DNA from: Saccharina japonica
Taxonomy: Eukaryota > Sar > Phaeophyceae > Laminariales > Laminariaceae
DNA length: 64,000 bases
Reading direction: 5' to 3'
Assembly (NCBI GenBank): GCA_008828725.1
Contig: MEHQ01000078.1
Coordinates: forward strand, 1 to 64,000
Part shown: piece after piece, positions 1-10,320 of the stretch
Layout: the number at the start of each line of letters is the position of its first letter
Position numbering within the stretch: the first letter of the stretch is position 1
The notes under the pieces: generated by a model
What the model was told of the DNA's origin: nothing
The model's input: the letters and a program-made list of their open reading frames with translations, nothing else
Databases searched by the model: none
Made by a program: the position numbers and the translations under genes

Positions 1-800
1 TCGCGGGCAAAGATGTCTGTTGACGATCATGAGTGACGTTTGTCAAGCGTCAAGGCTGTCTGTCTAACTATTTTTTCGTGGGTTGAGAAAAAAAATAATG
101 CATGAAGCAGTATTTCCTCGAGTATCTCCTGTTAAATGCCGAAGAGGCGTCGTGCTTAAATTCCTTGTAACGGTTATAACAACGCCAACAATGCCACCAA
201 TCTTACGGGTATATGAAAACAACATCGATAAGGTTGACAATCTTCAGGGTACCAACCACTCTAAGGCTCAGCCCCCGCTAAGCGTAGTCATGACGATAGG
301 TCCGACCTTGACTAAGGCACTGATCTCGGGAAGGTTGAAATGATTACGACCTTTCCGGGTACACAGATAACTCAGGGGACTACCTTTTCAAGTATACACC
401 TTCCGGAAGGTCGAAAGATTCTCGACTTGGCGAATAGCCGAATGGCCACATACTACATGTATGTGTGAAATGGTGCAAGACAGGAAAAAACGGGGGGGAA
501 ATATAAATAATGACGTAGAATGCACGCCAAAGGATGCAGACACAAAGAAGGTGAACAGTATAGACAGCAGCATACCACGCGTCCGAGATAAGAAGGCCAT
601 CGAAACGCAAGAAGCAGAGGTCGTTTGTTGTTGTTGTGTTTTGGTTATTAACGAAAAATGCCGCCCATGACAAAAGCAGGCCACCGGAAAGACACGCTGG
701 AAGACGATGTGCGTTTGCAAAAAGCACCAGCAAGGTACATAATAAAAGGGCCTGTAAAACAAACATGGAGCGGTACTAACAATAACGACACAAGCGAGGC
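1..800. other. no recognisable gene; mixed sequence
   Basis: Open frames exist on both strands, but none shows a known domain, consistent composition or convincing splice sites. The stretch leads into the retrotransposon fragment that starts near 803. Nothing else is supported here. Confidence 0.5.
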
Positions 801-1318
801 GAATGTCTGACTCAATTGGGAGCAGGGTGGGGATCCTGCCGGAGGTTCTAGCAGACCTCACAGGCCCGCTCGGAATCAAAGTGAGGAGGGGGCTCCCAGG
901 ATCGAGCATCATTGCCCAGCTTGGATCAAGCTTGCGGGAGATCCGCGTCACATGGGGGGTGACCAAGGAAGAGATGGCGGGCATCGTCCCTAAATCTTGG
1001 CTGGTATGGGCTCTCGGGGCAGGGGGGGACCTGGCCCCAGAGGCCGACATGCTGGCGGCGCATGACGCCGCAACCACCAACTCACGAAAAGCCCAACAGA
1101 AGCTGGGCAAGCGGGTGAATCAGGGCCGGCACGCTGCCCACACTGCTTCGCTGGAGGAGCTACCGGAGACGGCTCGCCCCCCCGGACCAGGCGACCCGCT
1201 GGCGGGGACCGAGACTAAGGCCTTCGCCAAGGCTCGCTGTAGGAGTCTACAGTGGGCAGGAGCCACAACATGCCTTCGGGCACACCCAACGGATTCACTA
1301 CGTGTCATACCCGCCGCA

Positions 1319-1502
1319 GAGTTCGTGGGCATGGGAAGACGTTTTATTGGGATCGAGGAGCACGTAGCAGTGAGGTGCCCCTGCTGAGATGCAGTCAACG
1401 TGGACACCAAGAGTTCGTGGGCATGGGAAGACGTTTCATTGGGATCGAGGAACACGTAGCAGTGAGGTGCCCCTGCTGCGATGCAGTCAATGTGGACACC
1501 CG
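1319..1502 (+). repeat. 92-bp tandem duplication in the LINE knuckle
   Basis: Two near-identical copies begin at 1319 and 1411 with GAGTTCGTGGGCATGGGAAG. The offset of 92 bp is not a multiple of three, so the second copy is read in another frame. The copies differ at a few bases; one change makes a stop in the first copy. Confidence 0.85.
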
Positions 1503-1623
1503 CCACGCATGCATCTGTCCCAGGGCAGGTGCGCAAGTAAACCAACATCAGCCACTCGTCCACGCAATGTCCCGCACGTTGAAGCGTCTGGGAATTCAAC
1601 ACCAAGTAGAGAGCGGCGAACCG

Positions 1624-2726
1624 AGGGATGTACATTATTTGTCTTTTTCGCGACACATGCCGCGACACGTCGCGGCCCTATGCGGCATGCCGCGACGTTC
1701 GCGACGCGTGTCGCGGCGTGTGTCGCGGCAGGTGTCGCGACAGGTGTCGCGGCAGGTGTCGCGACAGGTGTCGCGAGGTGTCGCGGCAGGTGTCGCGGCA
1801 AGTGTCGCGACGCGTCGTGGCAGGTAGGTGTCGCGGCAGGTGTCGCGGCAAGCGTCGCGACGCGTCGCGGCACGCGTCGCGACGCGTCGCGACATGCCGC
1901 GACACCTGCCGCGACGAGCGTGACGAGGTTCACGTAGATCATCTTTTTAGGAGGGGACGTGTAGTGTCCAGGTTTACTGGCCGGTATTACTATGGGATCA
2001 GGGTAGACTTTGACGCTTCGCGCCTGCACCGGTATAGGGTGGTTCGTCGCATCGCTCCTCACGGTTTTTAACCAGAAGGCTCTTATGGGATCATATCCTG
2101 ATGGGACCTGTCTTTTTGGCAGGGGCGCTGGTGTAGTGGTTATTCTTCACAACAATGTTTAACACCTTGAAATCACGTCACCCCGTGTGCTGTGGTTGTG
2201 GCTCGGAACCCACATATAAACAGTACGCTTTAGACCCAAACATGCCGTTATGGTCAATAGAGGCGTTTAACCTTGTCATCCGGTTCGAATCGGTTTTCCG
2301 AAAACAGCGTCGCGACGCGTCGCGTTTTGCGGCGCGACGCGACACGTAACGCGACGCGTCGCGACACACGCCGCGGCATGCGTCGCGGCGGCATGTCGCG
2401 ACACGCGCCACGAAAAAGTCAAATAATGTAGATCCGTGGGCGAACCGTTCACTGTAGACCGAAATCTAGTGCTGTGGTTGTGGCTCGGAACCCACATATA
2501 AACAGTACGCTTTAGACCCAAACATGCCGTTATGGTCAATAGAGGCGTTTAACCTTGTCATCCGGTTCGAATCGGTTTTCCGAAAACAGCGTCGCGACGC
2601 GGCGCGACGCGACACGTAACGTTTCGCGTCGCGACGCGTCGCGACACACGCCACGGCATGTGTCGCGGCGTGTCGCGGCATGTCGCGACACGCGCCACGA
2701 AAAAGTCAAATAATGTAGATCCGTGG
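1624..2726. mobile_element. Mutator-like non-autonomous element, 9-bp TSD
   Basis: The LINE frame stops at codons G-E-P and resumes at F-T-V. Between them lies an element flanked on both sides by GGCGAACCG (1615-1623 and 2727-2735), a perfect 9-bp target duplication. Its ends are inverted copies around CTACATTATTTG.CTTTTTCG (left 1627-1650, right about 2698-2724). The interior is arrays of CGCGACA/TGTCGCG, themselves strongly palindromic (1660-1915, 2310-2405, 2590-2700), around a central piece without coding capacity. A 9-bp duplication and long inverted ends are typical of Mutator-like elements. No transposase is present, so it was moved in trans. Confidence 0.8.
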
Positions 2727-2755
2727 GCGAACCGTTCACTGTAGACCGAAATCTG
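2187..2755. repeat. 282-bp tandem duplication over the Mutator-like element end
   Basis: GTGCTGTGGTTGTGGCTCGG starts at 2187 and again at 2469. The repeated unit carries the right end of the element, its target duplication (2439-2447 and 2727-2735) and the first bases of resumed LINE sequence. The duplication therefore happened after the insertion. The CGCGACA part differs in length between the copies. Confidence 0.85.
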
Positions 2756-3232
2756 CGGATGGACATTGTAGTCAGGAGAGGAGGTCTCCGGGACGCTCCA
2801 AACAGGGAGTACAGGGAGAAGTCCATCCTGCTGGACGTCAACCATGCTGACCCTCAAGCGCAGGTACACCTGCGAGGAGGCAGTGCTGATCACGATGGAT
2901 CAGCTGCCTCTATCTACGAGGTGCGCAAGCGCCAACACTACGCTCGTCCGGGACATGTGTCCTTCGACGAACGGAGTCACAAACGTACCACTTTAGCGGT
3001 GGAAAGCTTTGGGCGTCTCGGGGTAGAGGGCAGCACTTTCATCGACCAGCTGGCTGCTAGTGTTGTGGGGGGAAGGGACGGTGGGTCGATGGCTAGGAAA
3101 GGAGTGGTGAAAGAACGCCTGTTGCAAATCGTCTCGGTGGCCACACAGGTCGCCATTTCCAGGAGGGTTTCGCGCTTCAAAGTTCAGCTCAGGGGCCGCC
3201 AGGAAGCGAGGAGGAGCAGGGGGGGGGGGTGA

Positions 3233-3970
3233 CAGACCCACACCGATGGCGTGGGGATGGAGCTTGGATGCGGCTTAGGCCTTAATAATTGAACGTAAAT
3301 AGTGCATATTGGGAACAAGGAGAGAGCAAGAACAACAAATGGAGTATTGTGGATAAATCTTGGCGGGAAGCAGACATAGAAGGGTGTTAGACTGTACGCA
3401 TAGGTTTCCTTGGTTTCCGTGGTTTTCTGCTTTTGGGAATTTCATGAGTGATCAACGCTGAAGATCATGCTGCACATTGTCGGATGGCAAAGATAATAAT
3501 AACAAAAACAACAAATCGACGGCAGAAGCACAACCGGAAGTCGGTGCCCCGGTGAAGACGGGGGACCCCACGCGGAAAAAAAACAGGAAAACACGGCGAA
3601 GACACGGGCGTTGGGAGGAGAAAAGCCGGACGCGCACACGAGTCCCCGAACCGCCCCCCCCGATCAAGTGCATGGAGCAAACGCGCCAAAAAAAGGAGGA
3701 AACTACGCTGCATCACAACACCGCCGACTCGTAAGGAAAAACGCACGCAACTCGCGCATAACCCCCCCCCCCGACCGTCGGCGTATACGGCCACAAAAAA
3801 AAACTAACACTGCTAGAAAGAACGCGCTCTATCCAAAAAAGACGCCCACAAAAAACCCTAACCCTGCGAGAAAGAATGCGCTGAAGAAGATGGGGTTGAA
3901 CGCGCACAACAGGGTACAGTAGAAAACTGACACAACGGCAAAAAGCACAATAAACAAAACAGAAAGGGTA
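3233..3970. other. no gene; A-rich and C-rich low-complexity DNA
   Basis: No coding feature is supported. The stretch holds A-rich runs with short C runs, plus the 85-bp dispersed repeat at 3412-3497 listed separately. Confidence 0.5.
3412..3497 (+). repeat. dispersed repeat, inverted copy at 39.65 kb
   Basis: The segment around GAGTGATCAACGCTGAAGAT and ACATTGTCGGATGGCAAAG recurs as its reverse complement at 39655-39740, including the flank with TTTTCTGCTTTT. Both copies run into ATT/AAT trinucleotide repeats. Family unknown; it could be the end of a larger element. Confidence 0.75.
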
Positions 3971-3971
3971 C

Positions 3972-4613
3972 TAGCCAAAAATAGGTATACCTACGCACTT
4001 TGATCCATTTATAGGTACACTGCGTAATGTACACCGGAAACGTCTTCCTCGCCCGCCTGATATTGGGCCTGCGCTCCATTTTTTACCTATAAATGGCTCA
4101 AAGGCCGTAGGTGCACCTCTTCTCGGCTACTCGGCCGTCCAGGCCGCCGGCGAAGCCCCTTGTATGTACCAAAGTTTCTCCTGCTATATACTGCACTACA
4201 GTATGTGTATCGTATTTCAGCATAATGGCATGGAAACAATCGTCATTGCATTTTCTCTGCATCACGGTCACACCCATTAAAGGCATGTGGCCCAAACGAC
4301 TAACAATATAACATCTGGTTGAGAGGAACGGTCGGCTGTTGACACCCCCGGCATCTGGTGTGGCCGTCTGTCTATATGCCAGTTGCCAAAAACTGATCGT
4401 TCGAGCCATTTATAGGTACACTTGAAGCCAAAAATGGGTGATACGTAAAATAGATAGCCAATAATAATACGTGTACCTGCACACTTCAAGCCATTCGTAG
4501 GTACAATGAAGCGCACTCCCAATATCAGGCGGGTCAGGAAGCCGTTTGCGGTGTACATTACGCAGTGTACCTATAAATGGCTCAAAGTGCGCAGGTATAC
4601 CTATTTTTGGCTA
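3972..4613. mobile_element. short element with about 105-bp inverted ends
   Basis: The left end (3974-4077) and right end (4508-4611) are inverted copies with scattered differences, each starting GCCAAAAATAGGTATACCT. TA lies at both edges (3972-3973 and 4612-4613), as expected for a TA target duplication, so a Tc1/mariner-type non-autonomous element is the simplest reading. Parts of the arms are repeated again inside (4080-4110 and 4405-4440). There is no transposase. Confidence 0.65.
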
Positions 4614-4729
4614 ATGCCCAAAAAAAAGCGTTGAAACTCCCCCTCCTGAAAACAAAGATCTTCTGCATCACACAAGCAATCAAAGAACAGGGACAACGCT
4701 CGTTGTGCTCATAGAAGAAGTCACGATAT

Positions 4730-5660
4730 GTTTTTTTCACAGCAGCAGCAGCAGCAGCGACTCTGCACAGCGAATCGATCTTTGCGACCTGCTCGCGTAG
4801 TGATAAGAGCGACGAGACCGCACAACAGCTCGCACAGCGAATCGATCCTCACGGCTGGCTTGTGTCGCGATGTGGCTGGCTTGCATCGTAATAACAGGTT
4901 GTAAAGCGTCGTTGACAGCGACGATTCTGCACAGCAGCAGCAGGAGCTCGTTGTGCAATAATACCTGTGGTAGATAAGGTGACGATATTTTATTTCAAAG
5001 CGGCAGCAGCAGCAGCAGTAGCAGCGGCTCTGCACAGCGAATCGATCTTTGTGACCTGCTTGCTGTTGCGTAGTGATAACAGCGACGATACCGCACAGAA
5101 GCTCGCACAGCGAATCGATCCTCACGGCTGCCTTGCGTCGCGATGGCTGGCTTGCGTCGTGATAAAAGCATGTCGTTGTCAAGAGCGGGCACAGCAGTAG
5201 GTGTTCGTGGAAGGGTGACGGTGTGCTTATAGAAAAGCGGCGATATTCCACAGCAGCAGCTTATAGCTGCAGCTCTGCACAGCGAATCGATCCTTGCGGC
5301 CGTCGTGATAACAGGCTGTCAACAGCAAGTTTAGCACAGCAGCGGCAGTAGCAGCTCACAGCGAATCGATTCTTGAGAGTTGCTTGCTGCGTCGTGACAA
5401 CAGGCTGTCAACAACAGCGGGCACAACAACAGCGCACCTGCACGCATGTTGTGTATTTATGTGGACAACGGGCACAGCAGGTGTTCGTGACAAGTAGACA
5501 AAAGACACGGGCACACACTCGTCCTCACAGCAGCAGTACCAGCAGCAGCAGCAGCTCACAGCGAATCGATTATTGCGAATTGCTTGCTGCGTCTTGATAA
5601 CAGGATGTCAACATCAGCGGGCACAACAACAGGGCACCTGTACGCATGTGCATGTGGGGT
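4730..5660. repeat. CAG-rich higher-order tandem repeat (CAGCGAATCGAT motif)
   Basis: A unit of roughly 75-250 bp is repeated irregularly. Its landmark CAGCGAATCGAT recurs near 4780, 4836, 5035, 5108, 5280, 5359 and 5557, each followed by a variant of GCGTCGTGATAACAGGCTGTC and preceded by (CAG)n. Open frames here are by-products of the repeat. No function is assigned. Confidence 0.8.
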
Positions 5661-5987
5661 GCTGCTGCTGCAAGCAGCTCAGGTGTTGGATATTTCATGC
5701 AGTGGACAGCGGGTGCTCGTGGAAGGTTCAGATCTTGCACGTCGTTGGAGAACCAAATGATCCTCATAAAATGTCTGATTTTCAGTACACAACTGGGCGA
5801 TAAAGGTCTGAATAGAGCGGTTTTAATGCCGCTCGGGAAGGTTCGGATTTTGAAAACCGTCAGTAAACAAGATACGCAAAAAATGTACTGGTGTAAGTGC
5901 ACAACTGGCTACAACGGGCTGGTCAGGGGGGGGACAGGCTTCAGAGCCGAAATAAGTTACTTGGATAAAGTAGGAAAAACGGGGGGA

Positions 5988-6803
5988 TGATAGGAAAAAG
6001 TTTCATTTGCCTGACATAACCCAGCTCCTAAAGTCACTGGGAATACGGTCGTACATTTGGGAAATTATTATGTCGAGAATAAAACCAAGAACACTCACAC
6101 CACCACCCGGCCCAAAGACAAAACATGGCATCAAGCATGGACGTTGTGGAGGTGGAGGATCCCGGCGGATCTGCTTCGGCGCCTCAAGCAGCGCCAAAGC
6201 AATCAGCCCCGGTTCCTGCTCCTATTGGCACTGTTCTCGCGAATGTTATACTCGTACTCGAAGAAGACTTTTGATTATACCCTTTTCAGTCGTTATCTCC
6301 AGCGTGTGTTCCCGACCGTGTTCCCAACAATTCCCGACTGCGTTTCCCGACTGCGTTTCCCGACCGTATTCCCGACCCGGTTCCCGACCCATTCCCGACC
6401 CATTCCCGACCCATTCCCGACTTATTCCCGACCTATTCCCGACCCGTTCACCGATCATTTCCCGTACCGCCGAAAAATGTTTCCCGTACCGTACCGTACC
6501 GCCAAAAATCGGTTCCCGTCCCGTCCCGTACCGCCAAAGAATCGTGTCTTCCCGTCCAATCCCGTCAACCAAATGGTTTCCCACCTTCCCGTCCCATTCC
6601 CGTCCCGCGGTAAACAGACGGGAACATTTTCCCATACCGCCCCTCGGGAAGACCCAAAAAAAATTCCGCCTGCGGCGGGCAAAACGGTCCCATCCCGTAC
6701 CGCGCGGTGCCTTCGGCACCGCGCGTACCCCTGTTATGTCCAGTTTCCTAGTGACTTAAGAGCTGGGTTAACTGTCAGGCAAATGCCCAACTTTTTCCTA
6801 TCA
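5988..6803. mobile_element. element I, minisatellite-bearing, nested in the H left arm
   Basis: Inverted ends of about 55 bp start TGATAGGAAAAAGTTTCATT at 5988 and at the complement of 6803. They continue through GCCTGACATAACCCAGCTCC. The interior is a run of ATTCCCGACCC, CCGTACCG and TTCCCGTCC units (6300-6720), related in sequence to the G-rich arrays of the hAT element at 20.7-22.2 kb. Long open frames on both strands here come from the repeat. A single end of the same element recurs at 22177-22215. Confidence 0.7.
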
Positions 6804-7529
6804 CAGGGCGGGTGAAAAAAAGGACCCGAGACCCCCACCCCCCCCTCCCCCGCCCCCCCAACACACCCTTTTTTCATTTATTTTTCGCTCAAACTAAACA
6901 TCCTATTTGTCAGCCTTTGGGCGTCAGCTGCTCAGCAAGACGTTGCCGAAACAATGCGCACGAGCCCTACGTGTGTTGTTTGTGTGTTTCATGAATAATT
7001 TGGATGGTGAGCAGTGTTGAAAGTGGTGTTTGGTTTATTTTATCTGCAATAATAGTCGGAGGGAGGGCGAACAAACGAAGTGCTGAAAAATCGGATGAGT
7101 TGGATGAGTCAAGGCATTGGAACACTTTGTCCGTTGCAGCCCGCGAGGTGCATAATGAACTCGGCGCAAATTTGCGCGTGCCAACTTGAGCGAACTACTG
7201 TAGTTCCTTTAAAGGATCTCGCGTGCTTGACAACTGAACGACGCCACGTCATTTCTGATCCAAGTGTTCTTAGCGTTCTCGGCCTTCCGGAATCCCACCG
7301 TCTACTATTGAAGTGAGAGCAGAACCCATAATAATGACTACTACGCAGATCATCCGGCTACCCTCCCTCAACCACACTCCTGCGGCCGTTGCAATGAGCA
7401 CTGCGGTCAGAGACGGAACCTGGGTTTGTGGTTTGTCGCAACTACCCCCCTCCCCCGCCTCGGCTTGCCCCACCTTAATTCGTTTCCTTCCACGTCCGCT
7501 TCTTTGTCAGTGTCCGACCTCTGCTACTT

Positions 7530-7820
7530 TAAGGCGCAGTGGCTGACAAGTGCCCATTCTAAAACCAAGTAACTTATGGTTGAGTCAAGGGTTGAGTCAT
7601 TGGTTATATAGGATTTAGTATAGGAACTTGAAGCGTCATTAGTTATATAGGATTTAGTATAGGAACTGGAAAATTCATTGGTTATATAGGATTTAGTATA
7701 GGAACTGACAAATACCCGCAGTGGCTGACAAGTGCCCATTCTAAAACCAAGTAACTTGTGGTTGAGTCAAGGGTTGAGTCATTGGTTATATAGGATTTAG
7801 TATAGGAACTGACAAATACC
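7530..7820. repeat. tandem repeat, TATATAGGATTTAGTATAGG unit
   Basis: Four units of about 45 bp hold TTGGTTATATAGGATTTAGT (at about 7600, 7640, 7680 and 7785). A larger duplication starts GCAGTGGCTGACAAGTGCCC at about 7531 and again at 7720. Confidence 0.8.
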
Positions 7821-8234
7821 CCCCCCCCCCTCACCGCTCTCGCCCCCGTCATATAAATATATGATATGTTTATAGGTTGGGTTGGCGTCGGTTGGCAACG
7901 ACGCTGTAAAACACGCCACTCGCTGCGTGAGCTAGACAACCAGGGTGCCGTTTTTTTTTGTTATTTTTTTTTGGCGGTCACCAAAGCTGGCGGTCGAGTA
8001 GATCATTTGTGCGGGGTGGAGAACCTTTGTTCCGCACAAGGGGAATGGTCGTATCACGTAGTGTTAATATGGTAAGGCGTCCGCGAGGCAGTTACATAGT
8101 AAAACCCATTGCTGTCTCCGGAAGTGGCCACACCAGAAATTAAATTAACTCATTGAAGCTGTCGTCCATATGCAAGTCCGCCTCAGAGGCGGTTCTTAGC
8201 AGGATGCAGCTCACCCTCCATGCGACTCGCCCAA

Positions 8235-8385
8235 TACCTCACGGCGTTTCGCGCTTGGTGCAAGCAATGTCTGCCTGGTTGGTGAAAACCCAACGCGCTC
8301 CGTCCCGGCATTGTAGGGATGCGAGGGTCTATGGTCATATGACTACGGCCGTGCACAACATGAGTACACCCCCCCCCCCCCCAGT
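8235..8385 (+). repeat. family D repeat ending in a C tract
   Basis: This copy reads TTCGCGCTTGGTGCAAGCAA, then TCCGTCCCGGCATTGTAGGG, then GCGAGGGTCTATGG, and ends GAGTACA followed by 14 C. The same modules recur at 46.8, 47.3, 48.2, 54.1 and 58.2 kb, always bordered by a long C or G tract. It lies inside element H. Confidence 0.8.
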
Positions 8386-8689
8386 CGGCCCCAAATGCAA
8401 AAATGTGAGTGGGGGTCTCGGGTCCTTTTTATCACCCGCCCTTGGTATGCATCCCCCCGTTTTTCCTACTTTATCCAAGTAACTTTTCCGGCTCTGAAGC
8501 CTGTCCCCCCCCTGACCAGCCCGTTGTAGCCAGTTGTGCACTTACACCAGTACATTTTTTGCGTATCTTGTTTACTGACGGTTTTCAAAATCCGAACCTT
8601 CCCGAGCGGCCTTAAAACTGCTCTATTCAGACCTTTATCGCCCAGTTGTGTACTAAAAATCCCGACATTTTATGAGGATCATTTGGTAG

Positions 8690-10320
8690 GGCCCTGCAGT
8701 CTGCCGGGGTCGGTTCACACTCCATAGCAATCAAAGATGCCGCCAGCACACCCCCTGGTTATCACACCCCCTGGTTATTACATTCCCTGTCATTTGGTCG
8801 AGTCTGTTCGCGCTCGTTAGCAACCGGCGTCCCGTTATCTCTCACCCCAGCTGCGGGGCTCCCGTGCATGGTGGTCATCCTGCAGCCATTTGATAGTGGA
8901 ATAATAGGAACCCACGGTGACGTATTGTCGAAGGTAAAAAAAAAATCACCGAGGGGTGTGCTTTCATTCGTTACACGGTAGTCGAGTCTGCCCCATACTG
9001 CATAATTAGTATCCCTGATACCTTACGAATCAACTATGTACTACTAGGTCGTGCTGTGTATCGGCCAGGGCAATGCTATCCAAGTGGGCGGGTAGGGAAG
9101 GAGGCTGGTCTTTGCGGGCGCGTCGAGGCTTCTTTATTTATTTTGGTCACTGCTGTAACCCTTATCCTACACATATAATTCCAAGTTTTGTTGGAATATA
9201 CGCAAGACGGTCATGTCTGTTCGTATGTATGATATAATATGTAAGATATGATATATGATGATACACCTGGTATTATTACTTGTCCCCGACAACGAGTGTG
9301 CCGTTCTACATTCTACACATACATTTTATGATACAATACAGAGGGGGTAATGTGTTAAATGTGTTAATAGGGTTATTAATAACAGTACGAGTAAAATATG
9401 CGAATATATTACGTATATACCTGGTACTACAAATATAACAATAGTTTAGTCTGGGGCCGGTCAGTCAAGAGGTCAAACAGTAGCTGTACACTATAATTCA
9501 TACATTTGTACGAGTAGAATATTTTCCTACGAGTAACACATCATACACTACTGCTGTACATGCACATGCAAACGCACTTGTACCAAAAATAAAAAGCTCG
9601 TCGCGCGATGGTCAAGGCCAACCTGAAAAAACTTCCCAGGTACCAGTATAATACCAGTAGATGTGACTAACAACTACGTACGTATACGCCGTAATGTACC
9701 AGGGTATATACTTGTTAATAGTGCTGTACAGACTAATAATAGCTTGATTAATAGTGCTATATCAGGTATTAGTCTATTTTAAAGCCTACACACACCAGGT
9801 ATGTATATAAAAACATAAAAACACCATAATATTGTGTATACGTATATGAAATCTACGAGTGGTACACTACAGCAGCACCCCATCATTGTGTGTGTTCTTC
9901 ACATTTATTAAACCGTCCTTTCTACTTTCTACCCGTCGACATCCAGCTACTATGTACAACACAGCAGTCCGCAGTTTTATGTAAATTTATAAAGAGCAGC
10001 GGCCAAAAAAAGGTATACCTTGTCCGTTTGCGGCCAAAAACAGGTACATACTTAAACTCAAGTAAAAAACGCACTCCACGTGCCCTGCCATTGGTCCAAA
10101 ACTCGTTGTACCGGTCTTTGCCTCTTTAAATGCCAGGTATACCTGATTTTTTCTTATATAAATATAGCAAGTATACCTGCTGTGCAGTACGAACTACAAG
10201 ATAGAGCCGGCTCTTTGGATCATATATGTATAACTCGAATAAATGATAAGTTGTCCACACTTATGATATCATATAATATGTATAATATTATTACACTATT
10301 AATAAGTATTTATATCATAC
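8690..10320. other. gene-poor AT-rich region
   Basis: Searched on the minus strand for the missing 3' exons of the PP2C gene (D-H-K-P, G-G and S-R-A-x-G-D motifs); none found. The stretch is rich in TA-type microsatellite and CAG-containing fragments. It holds a partial family M copy near 9888-9950 and two AAAAACAGGTA-type fragments near 10005-10050. Confidence 0.5.
9888..9950 (+). repeat. family M repeat, partial
   Basis: TTCTTCACATTTATTAAACC followed by CTACCCGTCGACATCCAGC is shared with fuller copies at 13771-13930 (inverted) and 17574-17740. Confidence 0.7.

Larger units (their letters stand above)
803..3232 (+). mobile_element. LINE-type retrotransposon, C-terminal fragment
   Basis: This is the C-terminal end of a non-LTR retrotransposon polyprotein; the reverse transcriptase core is absent. 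From about 1240 the plus strand encodes a Cys-Cys-His-Cys knuckle (CPCCDAVNVDTRHAC, 1479-1513) and then, after an interruption, a restriction-endonuclease-like domain. That domain has an R-M-D pair (2755-2765), an ILLDV segment (2824-2840), an A..KR.HY helix (2923-2941) and a final basic stretch ending at a stop near 3230. This order is known from LINE proteins with a PD-(D/E)XK nuclease. The reading frame is broken twice: by a 92-bp tandem duplication of the knuckle region (first copy from 1319, second from 1411) and by the 1.1-kb insertion at 1624-2726. The first about 140 codons (803-1230) match nothing I recognise. It is dead, and the family assignment is firm at superfamily level only. 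Confidence 0.75.
5752..8687. mobile_element. 2.9-kb element with about 280-bp inverted ends (family H)
   Basis: The left arm (5752-5987, continued at 6804-6838) and right arm (8404-8687) are reverse complements with about 10% differences, starting ACCAAATGATCCTCATAAAA. The left arm is split by element I. The interior (6850-8230) shows no transposase. It holds a tandem repeat at 7530-7820 and a family D copy at 8235-8385. I see no clear target duplication. The long arms suggest a foldback or non-autonomous DNA transposon. Confidence 0.7.

Noticed and set aside
388-1110. 240-codon minus-strand frame
   Set aside because: It crosses the retrotransposon on the opposite strand and shows no domain.
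1487-2071. Arg-Asp-Thr-Cys-rich frames on both strands
   Set aside because: Translation of the CGCGACA palindromic array, open in several frames at once.
6007-6815. Two plus-strand frames of about 250 codons
   Set aside because: Composed of the CCCGACC/CCCGTACCG minisatellite of element I; unrelated frames on both strands stay open for the same reason.
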